Below, in pieces: positions 44,856-52,463 of a stretch of 64,000 nucleotides of DNA (its first letter is position 1; each line of letters begins with the position of its first letter). This DNA is from UBA685 sp049889495 (lineage in GTDB: Bacteria > Pseudomonadota > Alphaproteobacteria > Puniceispirillales > Puniceispirillaceae): contig JBMHDH010000027.1 in NCBI GenBank assembly GCA_049889495.1, forward strand, positions 1 through 64,000. The letters are read 5' to 3'. Under the pieces are notes generated by a model. The model made no database searches. It was not told where the DNA came from and saw only the letters and a program-made list of their open reading frames with translations. The translations under genes were made by a program, and so were the position numbers.

Positions 44856-46757
44856 TCACGCCCCCTTGCGCTCAGCGTGAAATAGCCGTTCTGGCTGCAC
44901 GAGCTGACAGATCTCATCATCACAGCCTTGCGGAAGTCCGAGCGCTTGAGATACCAGCATTTCGGCTAATAATGGCGCATTGGTCATCCCCCACGCGCCA
45001 AGCGCAGACAACACATATAGACCACCTTTATCTGGTAAACCGCCCATATCTGTACTTTGATCAAGCGCACCACAGATCGGAAAACGATCTGGCGTTGATA
45101 AACGATAGGATAATCGGCCATTTGCCTTTGTGATATCGGGTGCGAGATGCTGCCACTCTTGCGGCATTAAGGACAGATTATGCTGGTGGCCTTTGATTGT
45201 AACTTCGCTTTGACCTGTTTTATCAAAGCTTGCACCGATATAATGATGCCCTTCAATCTCTGGGGTTAAATAACCGCCATAAGTGATGGCATCCTTGGTC
45301 TTTGCCAAGGGGGAGGATGATGACCAGAAACTGATCTGACCTGCGCTGATTTGATGCTCTATCTCTGGCAGATGCGAGGCGCGCAATAACGCAGGCAACA
45401 AGGCACCACATGTCACAAAGACAAGATCAGCCTCTAACAGATCTTTATTTTCCAAATGCACGCAATAAGCCCCATTGGCACTCTCATTTTTTGTGATTTC
45501 CGTGACACCGCAATTGGTCATGACGCTGGCATGGCGTGCCAAATACTGCACAAATCTTTCAGGGTAAATCACAGATGCCGCTGATTGGCGACTTCCTTTA
45601 CGCGCAAATGGCAAACCAGCTTGTTCTGCTAATTCCTCTGCGGAAAGGGGCTGAAACAGCTCAGCAGGCCAACCAGATTGCACCAATTTATCATGCCGCA
45701 CCTCGTCCTTATCACGCATCATTGTGCTAACCACACCAGATTTGGCAATTGCTTTTGCCGCATTCGCAAGCATCTGGGCATAGGATAAACAAGCCACCGA
45801 CAGACGGCCTGGTGCATCATGCAAGACGCGAAGACGCGCTGTTTGCAATGCCACAGGATTGCCAGATGCTTTATCCGCCAAATTTGGACCTGCTTCTAAG
45901 ATGGTGGCTGAAATACCGCGCCCATAAAGCGCATGGGCAAGGCTGGCACCTGCTATCCCGCCCCCAATAATCAACGCGCTTTTCGGCAAGAATTTTGGCA
46001 AAGATGGTGGCAGTAAGATCTCTTTTGCTGGCAAATGCGCAGTGATCATCTCTCTTTTACGGCCATAGCCAGCCTTCTTTTCCACAACAAACCCTGCCGC
46101 CGTCAGCCCTCTTTTTACCGCGCCAGCAGCGGTAAAAGTGGCAAGGCGCGCGCCCGCAACAGAACAACGACTAATCTGTGTGTAAAGTGCCTCTTGCCAC
46201 AGGCTTTCATTTGATTTGGGGTTAAACCCATCCAAAAACCATGCATCAGCCTGAAATGAGATAGATCGCAGGTGCGATAAGGCATTACCAAAATACAAAT
46301 GCAGATGATCTTTGCCATCAGCGAAAATACGTTTGTGATAACCTGGCCATCTAGGGGGTAGGTTTGCGCGCAATGCCTTTGAATAGCTGGCCACTTCAGC
46401 AAATGGGCGATGCGCAATTTCAATCAAATCCGCTGGCAGAGGACAAGATTCAAAACTGATAAAATCAAGTCGGCAATGCGGGTTAATGTCATCACGTATC
46501 TGTTGGACTGCGATAAAATTTAACCCTGTGCCAAAGCCTGTTTCTGCAATTGTCACATGATTTTGCGTCTTGATCAGCTCTGGCAAGCCAGTGCTATCGC
46601 AAAACACATAACGGCTTTCTGCCAGCCCATCCTCGCGCGAGAAATAAATATCCCCATGCGCGCGTGAGACAAGCGCATCACCTTTGATTTCAATATCTGG
46701 ATCAGGCAATCGCACATCAGGTATGCCAGCATCATCGGTGGGAAATAAGCCTGTCAT
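44856..46757 (-). CDS. mnmC: Bifunctional tRNA mnm5s2U34 synthesis protein MnmC
   Basis: MnmC completes the mnm5s2U modification at the tRNA wobble position. The N-terminal methyltransferase part (about 1-240) has GFGTGLNFIAVQQ and FLDGFNPKSNESLW. The C-terminal FAD oxidase part (about 260-633) opens with ALIIGGGIAGASLAHAL and includes SASVIYPERFVQYLA. A strong AAGGAG site is close before the ATG. The full fusion (633 residues) is present. It is divergent from the CFA synthase gene. Confidence 0.95.
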   Translation of the reverse strand: MTGLFPTDDAGIPDVRLPDPDIEIKGDALVSRAHGDIYFSREDGLAESRYVFCDSTGLPELIKTQNHVTIAETGFGTGLNFIAVQQIRDDINPHCRLDFISFESCPLPADLIEIAHRPFAEVASYSKALRANLPPRWPGYHKRIFADGKDHLHLYFGNALSHLRSISFQADAWFLDGFNPKSNESLWQEALYTQISRCSVAGARLATFTAAGAVKRGLTAAGFVVEKKAGYGRKREMITAHLPAKEILLPPSLPKFLPKSALIIGGGIAGASLAHALYGRGISATILEAGPNLADKASGNPVALQTARLRVLHDAPGRLSVACLSYAQMLANAAKAIAKSGVVSTMMRDKDEVRHDKLVQSGWPAELFQPLSAEELAEQAGLPFARKGSRQSAASVIYPERFVQYLARHASVMTNCGVTEITKNESANGAYCVHLENKDLLEADLVFVTCGALLPALLRASHLPEIEHQISAGQISFWSSSSPLAKTKDAITYGGYLTPEIEGHHYIGASFDKTGQSEVTIKGHQHNLSLMPQEWQHLAPDITKANGRLSYRLSTPDRFPICGALDQSTDMGGLPDKGGLYVLSALGAWGMTNAPLLAEMLVSQALGLPQGCDDEICQLVQPERLFHAERKGA

Positions 46758-46840
46758 AAAACTCCTTGTCTAAAAGGTTAATGCTAAAATACTTAGCACG
46801 GAGGTTGAATACGGCAAGCATACAGCGAAAGGCAAAAAAT

Positions 46841-48109
46841 ATGAAAAGGCGAATTCCAGTTTCTTTCAGAATTTTTTCTTCTTTTATCACATGTGGCTCT
46901 CTGCAAATCAAACTGGCCACGCCCTCTGTTTTTTCGGAGTCTCTTTATAAAAAAGGGACGAAAGATGGTCCTGATGTTACGATCCAGCTTCAGGATCTGT
47001 CTGATTTGCGTAAAATCACGCTAACCCCCCAGCTTGCCATCCCCGAAGCCTATATGACAGGCCGCTTGACGCTGATTGACACCAGCCTTGAAGATTTCAT
47101 GATATTTCTGTTCTGTAACAAACAATCCTATCATAACACCCTTATAGGGCGCATTGAACATCATCTATCTGATATGCTGGCTTTGTTAAAAGGCAAAATT
47201 GCCAGAGGGCGCGCCAAAAAAAATGTCGCACATCATTATGATTTAACAGATGCGCTTTATGAATGTTTCTTGGGCGAAACCCGTCAATATAGCTGTGCTT
47301 ATTTCAAAGAGGATAGCGATGATATTGATCTGGCCCAGCGCCAGAAAATGGCACATATTGCTGCCAAATTAAAATTAAAGGATGGGGGCCAAATTCTTGA
47401 TATTGGCTGTGGCTGGGGCGAGCTTGCTTATCACCTCAGCTTGCTAAAAGAAAAATTGTCTGTCAAAGGCATCACCTTGAGCGAAAATCAATTGGCCTAT
47501 TGCAACCGCCACATCATCCCGCGCGCGCAAAACTTACAATTTGAACTCAAAGATTACCGCGATGAAAAAGGTCACTATGATCATATTGTGTCTGTTGGCA
47601 TGCTAGAACATGTGGGACGACAATCTTATCAGCAATTTTTTGATCAAATATCACATTGTTTGAAACAAGATGGCACCGCGCTGATCCATACCATTGGCAA
47701 AAGGCGGGCATGTCGTACCACGACGCCTTTCATCAGGAAATATATTTTCCCAGGGGGGTATATCCCGACCCTAGCTGATTTATCCAACGCCCTTGCCAAG
47801 ACTGATTTACATATTGGGGATATCGAATGTCTGCATAATCATTATGCCCAAACCTTGCGTCATTGGCGCATGGCCTGCGAAGCGAAAAAAGAGACATTGA
47901 TAAACCTTTATGATGAGGAATTTTACCGCATGTGGCGGTTTTATCTGGCAAGTTGCGAATATTTTTTCCGTCTTGATGAAGGTGTTGTCTATCAGATACA
48001 ACTATTTAAGACGCGTGATAAAACGCCCAATATAAGAGATTATATCGCGTTAAAAGAACAAGATTATTTGGAAATATTATGCCAGACAAACCATTTTGGG
48101 AAACAGTGA
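46841..48109 (+). CDS. cfa: Cyclopropane-fatty-acyl-phospholipid synthase (canonical active site)
   Basis: CFA synthase transfers a methylene group from SAM to double bonds of membrane lipids. From ATG 46841 (AAAGG eight bases upstream) it has 422 residues. SAM motif I is ILDIGCGWGELAYHL. Residues aligning with the E. coli bicarbonate site are kept: Cys in YSCAYF, Glu in LEHVG, His in ALIHTIG and Tyr in HYAQTL. A longer TTG start at 46766 is unlikely. It overlaps ycgN by 31 bases in another frame. A second, divergent homologue lies at 57936. Confidence 0.9.
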   Translation: MKRRIPVSFRIFSSFITCGSLQIKLATPSVFSESLYKKGTKDGPDVTIQLQDLSDLRKITLTPQLAIPEAYMTGRLTLIDTSLEDFMIFLFCNKQSYHNTLIGRIEHHLSDMLALLKGKIARGRAKKNVAHHYDLTDALYECFLGETRQYSCAYFKEDSDDIDLAQRQKMAHIAAKLKLKDGGQILDIGCGWGELAYHLSLLKEKLSVKGITLSENQLAYCNRHIIPRAQNLQFELKDYRDEKGHYDHIVSVGMLEHVGRQSYQQFFDQISHCLKQDGTALIHTIGKRRACRTTTPFIRKYIFPGGYIPTLADLSNALAKTDLHIGDIECLHNHYAQTLRHWRMACEAKKETLINLYDEEFYRMWRFYLASCEYFFRLDEGVVYQIQLFKTRDKTPNIRDYIALKEQDYLEILCQTNHFGKQ

Positions 48110-48561
48110 CTTTGCGCGAAATGACAGACCAGCAATGGGAATCATTATGTGATGGTTGCGGGAAATGTTGTGTTTTAAAACTAGAAGATAGTGATACAAA
48201 CGCCATTTATTACACAGATGTCAGCTGCCAATTATTATGCACCAAATCAGCCCAATGCACAGATTATGCGAACCGAAAACAGCTGGTTCCTGATTGTGTG
48301 ATTTTAACAGCAGAAAATTTAGACACGGTGCATTGGATGCCCGAAAGTTGCGCTTATCGACGCTTGCATGAAGGGCGCCCCTTGCCAGATTGGCATCCCC
48401 TTTTGACAGGCAATAAACAAGCGATGATCGCGGCCCATCATTGTGTTGCCAATCACGTCACATCTGAAACTGAAATCGCAGAAGATGATATGCCAGATCA
48501 TCTTTATGATTGGGATCATTTAACCGCAGATGTAAAAATCATAGGAGGTGAAAGCGAATGA
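48079..48561 (+). CDS. ycgN: YcgN/UPF0260 cysteine-cluster protein
   Basis: The 160-residue protein belongs to the YcgN family with the YkgJ-type cysteine cluster. Cysteines 24, 27, 30 and 31 in LCDGCGKCC, followed by VSCQLLC and CTDYANR, suggest metal or Fe-S binding. The biochemical role of the family is unknown. It begins within the CFA synthase gene and ends overlapping the next small gene (ATGA), so the group is translationally coupled. Confidence 0.9.
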   Translation: MPDKPFWETVTLREMTDQQWESLCDGCGKCCVLKLEDSDTNAIYYTDVSCQLLCTKSAQCTDYANRKQLVPDCVILTAENLDTVHWMPESCAYRRLHEGRPLPDWHPLLTGNKQAMIAAHHCVANHVTSETEIAEDDMPDHLYDWDHLTADVKIIGGESE

Positions 48562-48731
48562 ATCGCACCATCTTAATTGTGCTACTGGTCGCGCTTGCCT
48601 TGGCCATAATCATCCGAAATGAAACAGACCCAAGCAGGCAGGAATGGACCAATTGCAAAGAATCTTTGTTCTCACAGGTTGTTTTTGGCGAGTGCACACT
48701 CATCTTTGAAGGGGAAGAAGAACCAGCTTAA
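48558..48731 (+). CDS. Unrecognised 57-residue membrane-anchored peptide
   Basis: The frame begins MNRTILIVLLVALALAIIIR, a single membrane helix, then a short acidic exported part with two cysteines (33 and 46) and ends EGEEEPA. A strong GGAGGTG site lies ahead and the start overlaps the ycgN stop by four bases, which supports real translation. I do not recognise the family. The two cysteines could form a disulfide in the periplasm. Confidence 0.7.
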   Translation: MNRTILIVLLVALALAIIIRNETDPSRQEWTNCKESLFSQVVFGECTLIFEGEEEPA

Positions 48732-48755
48732 CCATCCACAATAAAGGGTATGATC

Positions 48756-48911
48756 ATGGCAAAAATGGTGCGCAAAGGTGATTTGCCTGAAAAAGATTGT
48801 CTCTATTGCCACCGCCCTTTTGCGTGGCGTAAAAAATGGGCACGTGATTGGGATTCAATCCGCTTTTGCTCTGAAAGATGCAAAAAAGAAGCCAAAAAAG
48901 AAGCCAGATAA
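48756..48911 (+). CDS. DUF2256 zinc-ribbon protein
   Basis: The 51-residue product from ATG 48756 contains CxxC (15 and 18) and CxxxC (38 and 42) around RPFAWRKKWARDWDSIRF, the DUF2256 hallmark. It is probably a small zinc-binding protein of unknown role. AAAGGG at 48743-48748 fits this start better than ATG 48750. It faces the ligase gene, with 14 bases between stops. Confidence 0.85.
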   Translation: MAKMVRKGDLPEKDCLYCHRPFAWRKKWARDWDSIRFCSERCKKEAKKEAR

Positions 48912-48925
48912 AGCAAATAGCGGGG

Positions 48926-50524
48926 CTATGTTACCAGCTTGCGCAATGTGGCAAGGCTATCTGCTTCTTCGACATCCTTATCCCAGCGAATGGCATGAAA
49001 TCTCGGAAAGCGCATCGCCACGCCGCTTTTATGACGGCTTGAGAGATGTAAGGAATCAAACGCCGCCTCAATCACAAGCTTGGGTTCAACCTCTCGGACA
49101 GGCCCAAAGCGGTTAATCGTATGGTTGCGCACAAATTTATCAAGCTGCGTTAATTCAGCATCTGTAAAGCCAAAATACGCTTTGCCAACTGGCACCAATT
49201 TACGCCCGTCTGGCCCGTCATCCCACGCGCCAAATGTAAAATCAGAATATTTTGCGCTTCGTTTCCCATGACCACGCTGGGCATACATAATCACCACATC
49301 GGCAAAATGCGGATCACGCTTCCATTTATACCATTGGCCCGTAATGCGGCCAAATTGATACGCGCCCTGTTTATGTTTGATCATCACCCCTTCAATTAAA
49401 GGATCTGTCTTGCGCGCTTGTCTTTGCGTGGCCAATTCTTGCCAATCCTTTGATACCAGCAAGGATGAGATATCCAAGAGATCATGATCAATCAGCGGTA
49501 ATTCAGCCTCCAGCCTTCGCCGCCTATCGCATAGCGCAAGCGATCTGATATCGTCACCGCCCACCATCAATAGATCATAGCACCGCATAAACACAGGATG
49601 CTCGTCACGTAATTTCGCAGATGGTTTTTTCCGATTAAGGCGTTGCTGCAAATCATTAAATGACCCAAGCGTCTCTGTGGTACCAGCCAGCAATTCACCA
49701 TCAAGTACCCCTTGCCATCGCATCGGCTTCACCATCTCAGGAAAGGCATGCGAAATATCATCACCAGAGCGCGAAAATAACCGCACCCCATCATCGGCTG
49801 AGACAAGTTGTACACGTGCGCCATCCCATTTCCATTCAATCTGGAAATCAGACAGATCAAATTTCGCTTGGTCTGTTTCCTCTAGCGGATGGGCCAACAT
49901 CAAAGGTTTGAAAACCGCACGACCTGCCGCATCAGGTTTGTCAGCCCGATCTTCTAGCCAATCAAATAAGGGGGCATAGGGCGGCGATAATAACGGCCAA
50001 ATCTCTTCAATATCCTCAACAGCTTTGTCAAAGGCTTGTGCCAATGCCACCCGCATCAGTCGCGCAGATACCCCAACCCGAAGGCCACCTGTGGCCAATT
50101 TTAACAAAGCCCATCTTTGCCGCCCATCCATAGTATCAAGATAAGAGCGCACCGCTTGTTCTGCTTCTTTACGGCCAGAAGATAGCAAATAAGTCACAAT
50201 ATCACCCAAATCATAATCTGGCTTATTGCTTTTTTGCCCTTCCGTTTCGATTGTCTCAGGCCATAATAAACAGACCGTTTCTGCCAAATCGCCAACGAAA
50301 TCATAAGACAGCTTAAACAGCACCTCATCAGTGGTATCAGCTGCCAAATCGCGGATCATCTTGCCTTTGACATGGGGCAGGCTCAAATCACCTGTGATCG
50401 CCGCCACACCATAACCGCGGCTATCGCCCTCACTGCTATTAAGCCACTGCACCAAATGCGCCAATTTGGCATTGCGCCCTGGCGAGAAAACAAGCTTATC
50501 AAGCAAATCAGAAAATGCCTTCAC
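48926..50524 (-). CDS. ATP-dependent DNA ligase (ligase-associated repair cassette)
   Basis: This 532-residue ligase has an N-terminal helical domain, the nucleotidyl-transfer motif EWKWDGARVQLVS with the catalytic Lys232, FSRSGDDISHAFPE, GVMIKHKQGAY and WYKWKRD, then an OB-fold tail. It matches the ATP-dependent ligases encoded with an exonuclease, an Lhr-like helicase and the PdeM endonuclease, a repair set annotated as ligase-associated DNA damage response. The start is GTG, overlapping the exonuclease stop (GTGA). It supplements the NAD-dependent replicative ligase, which is not in this window. Confidence 0.93.
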   Translation of the reverse strand: MKAFSDLLDKLVFSPGRNAKLAHLVQWLNSSEGDSRGYGVAAITGDLSLPHVKGKMIRDLAADTTDEVLFKLSYDFVGDLAETVCLLWPETIETEGQKSNKPDYDLGDIVTYLLSSGRKEAEQAVRSYLDTMDGRQRWALLKLATGGLRVGVSARLMRVALAQAFDKAVEDIEEIWPLLSPPYAPLFDWLEDRADKPDAAGRAVFKPLMLAHPLEETDQAKFDLSDFQIEWKWDGARVQLVSADDGVRLFSRSGDDISHAFPEMVKPMRWQGVLDGELLAGTTETLGSFNDLQQRLNRKKPSAKLRDEHPVFMRCYDLLMVGGDDIRSLALCDRRRRLEAELPLIDHDLLDISSLLVSKDWQELATQRQARKTDPLIEGVMIKHKQGAYQFGRITGQWYKWKRDPHFADVVIMYAQRGHGKRSAKYSDFTFGAWDDGPDGRKLVPVGKAYFGFTDAELTQLDKFVRNHTINRFGPVREVEPKLVIEAAFDSLHLSSRHKSGVAMRFPRFHAIRWDKDVEEADSLATLRKLVT

Positions 50525-51537
50525 CCCTCATCTCCTGCTTCGGCTTCATAACCAATTAAGGACAAGGCTTTGGCTATACGGCCCTTACCAGCCAGCGCAT
50601 AAAGAATGGCATCTTCATTGCCATGTGTTACCCAAACTTCCTTCGGATCCACCTGATCAATCGTCATCATGATATCATCCCAATCGGCATGATCAGATAA
50701 GATCAATGGCACTTCCACCCCTCTTTGTTTGGCATGGGCGCGCACTTGCATCCAACCAGAGGCAAAACAGATGATCGGATCAGGCAAACGATTGGCCCAT
50801 GGATTGCCAAGAGCAGAGGGCGGCCCTAAGATGATCTGTGACTTTAAATCCTGATTTTCTTTGGCCTTGCGATCTGTGGTCGCTGGGTATAATGGGCCAA
50901 GATCAATCCCATTTTTTTGATAAAAATCACATAATTTTTGCAAAGCCCCATGAATATAAATCGGTGCTTCATAGCCTGCTTGGCGCAATAATTTTATCAC
51001 CCTTTGTGCTTTGCCAAGCGCATAAGCCCCAACAAACACACAACGATCTGGAAATGCTGTTTGATAATCAAGAAGCTTTTGAATTTCAGCCAACGGATCA
51101 GGATGGCGAAAGACAGGCAATCCAAAAGTGGCTTCGGTGATAAACACATCACATGGCACCACCTCAAAAGGCAAAACAGTGGGATCAGCCTTTCTTTTAT
51201 AATCGCCTGCGGCAATCAATCTTGTGTTATTCACCTCAATAATGATCTGCGCTGAACCAAGCACATGACCAGCAGATGCCATAGACACCTGCCCGCCTGA
51301 TAAGGACAATGTCTCACCATAATCAAGGGCGCGTTGCAGGGGCGTAAAATCTGCCCCATAGCGCAAAGCCATAATCGCAAGCGTTTGCGGGGTGGCAATC
51401 ACTTCGCCATGACCCGCTCTGGCATGATCAGCATGGCCATGGGTAATCAGCGCGCGGCCAACAGGGCGGATCGGGTCGATATAGGCATCAAAAGGCGCGA
51501 TATACAGCCCCTCTGGCCTAATCTCTACCCAATCCAT
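50521..51537 (-). CDS. Ligase-associated MBL-fold DNA exonuclease
   Basis: This 338-residue protein has the metallo-beta-lactamase motif THGHADHA (His33, His35, Asp37, His38), later GHVLGSAQI and GDYKRKADP, and the beta-CASP region with a final LSDHADWDD. The family includes eukaryotic SNM1 and CPSF-73; the bacterial member encoded with ATP-dependent ligase is a DNA exonuclease in Pseudomonas. ATG 51537 is preferred over the TTG at 51552. It is coupled to the ligase gene. Confidence 0.92.
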   Translation of the reverse strand: MDWVEIRPEGLYIAPFDAYIDPIRPVGRALITHGHADHARAGHGEVIATPQTLAIMALRYGADFTPLQRALDYGETLSLSGGQVSMASAGHVLGSAQIIIEVNNTRLIAAGDYKRKADPTVLPFEVVPCDVFITEATFGLPVFRHPDPLAEIQKLLDYQTAFPDRCVFVGAYALGKAQRVIKLLRQAGYEAPIYIHGALQKLCDFYQKNGIDLGPLYPATTDRKAKENQDLKSQIILGPPSALGNPWANRLPDPIICFASGWMQVRAHAKQRGVEVPLILSDHADWDDIMMTIDQVDPKEVWVTHGNEDAILYALAGKGRIAKALSLIGYEAEAGDEG

Positions 51538-51607
51538 GTTTAACTTTGACACAATTGATCACCTTATTGATACAGCCTGTATCGGCGCGCAAGCCGCACT
51601 TATGGTC

Positions 51608-51646
51608 CCTTATTTTGACACCTTATTTTGGCCCCTTATTTTGATG
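51608..51646 (+). repeat. Three-copy 13-base tandem repeat at the GST stop codon
   Basis: CCTTATTTTGACA, CCTTATTTTGGCC and CCTTATTTTGATG follow one another without gaps. The first ten bases are identical in each. The last copy covers the final codons and stop of the GST gene, suggesting slippage after gene insertion or duplication. Confidence 0.8.
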
Positions 51647-52343
51647 TCTGGCCTTTATCGGCATCCATACCAAACATCTTATCCCACGCCTCACCTGTTA
51701 ACTTGGCCAAATCTTCGCGCCATTCAAGCCCAAGGCTGGCACCTTTTTGAAAGGCTGGCCTGTCATATAATCTGCTGCGCCATGCCGCCACATTGGGATA
51801 ATCTGCCAAATCCACATGTTGATCTTGATAGGTTTTGGACCATGGCAATATCGCGATATCAGCGATAGATAAGTCATCACCCACAATAAAATCACGCCCT
51901 GCAAGACGGCGATCAAGCACCCCATAAAGACGATTGGCTTCATTGCCATAACGTTCGATGCCATAGGGGTTTTTTTCCTTAGCATATTTAATGAAATGAT
52001 GGGCTTGCCCCAACATGGGACCAAAGCCGCCCATTTGCCACATCAGCCATTCCATCACTTCGATTTTACCACGTTCATCTTGCGGCATTAACTTGTTTGT
52101 CTTTTGCGCCAGATAGAACAAAATAGCCCCTGATTCAAACACACTGACAGGCGCCCCATCAGGCCCGTCATGGTCAATGATGGCTGGCATGCGGTTATTA
52201 GGCGCGATTTTTAAAAAATCAGGCTTGAACTGATCGCCCTTGCTGATATTAACGGGCACCACCTCATAAGGCAGACCCAATTCTTCAAGCGCGATTGAAA
52301 TTTTAAACCCATTTGGCGTTGGCCAAAAATATAATGTGATCAT
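51636..52343 (-). CDS. Glutathione S-transferase family protein
   Basis: The 235-residue protein has the thioredoxin-like GST N-domain (MITLYFWPTPNGFKISIALEE, with NRMPAIID and FESGAILFYLA) and the helical C-domain with FIVGDDLSIADIAILPW. It resembles YfcG/Nu-class enzymes that act as disulfide reductases with glutathione. It lies between the two halves of the ligase-associated repair cassette. Its role there, if any, is unknown. Confidence 0.9.
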   Translation of the reverse strand: MITLYFWPTPNGFKISIALEELGLPYEVVPVNISKGDQFKPDFLKIAPNNRMPAIIDHDGPDGAPVSVFESGAILFYLAQKTNKLMPQDERGKIEVMEWLMWQMGGFGPMLGQAHHFIKYAKEKNPYGIERYGNEANRLYGVLDRRLAGRDFIVGDDLSIADIAILPWSKTYQDQHVDLADYPNVAAWRSRLYDRPAFQKGASLGLEWREDLAKLTGEAWDKMFGMDADKGQTSK

Positions 52344-52463
52344 TTTGTTTCTCTATTGTTAAAAACTAGGCTTTGCACTCTAGACCTTTTGCTATACGAG
52401 ACTACCATCATAATGGAACAATAAAGATTTAAAACCGAGTGATACTTCAGGTTATTTTTAAAG

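Noticed and set aside
52344..52463. LexA-type box (GAAC-N7-GAAC or GTTC-N7-GTTC) before the Lhr-like helicase
   Set aside because: Only a single GAAC was seen, with no properly spaced partner.
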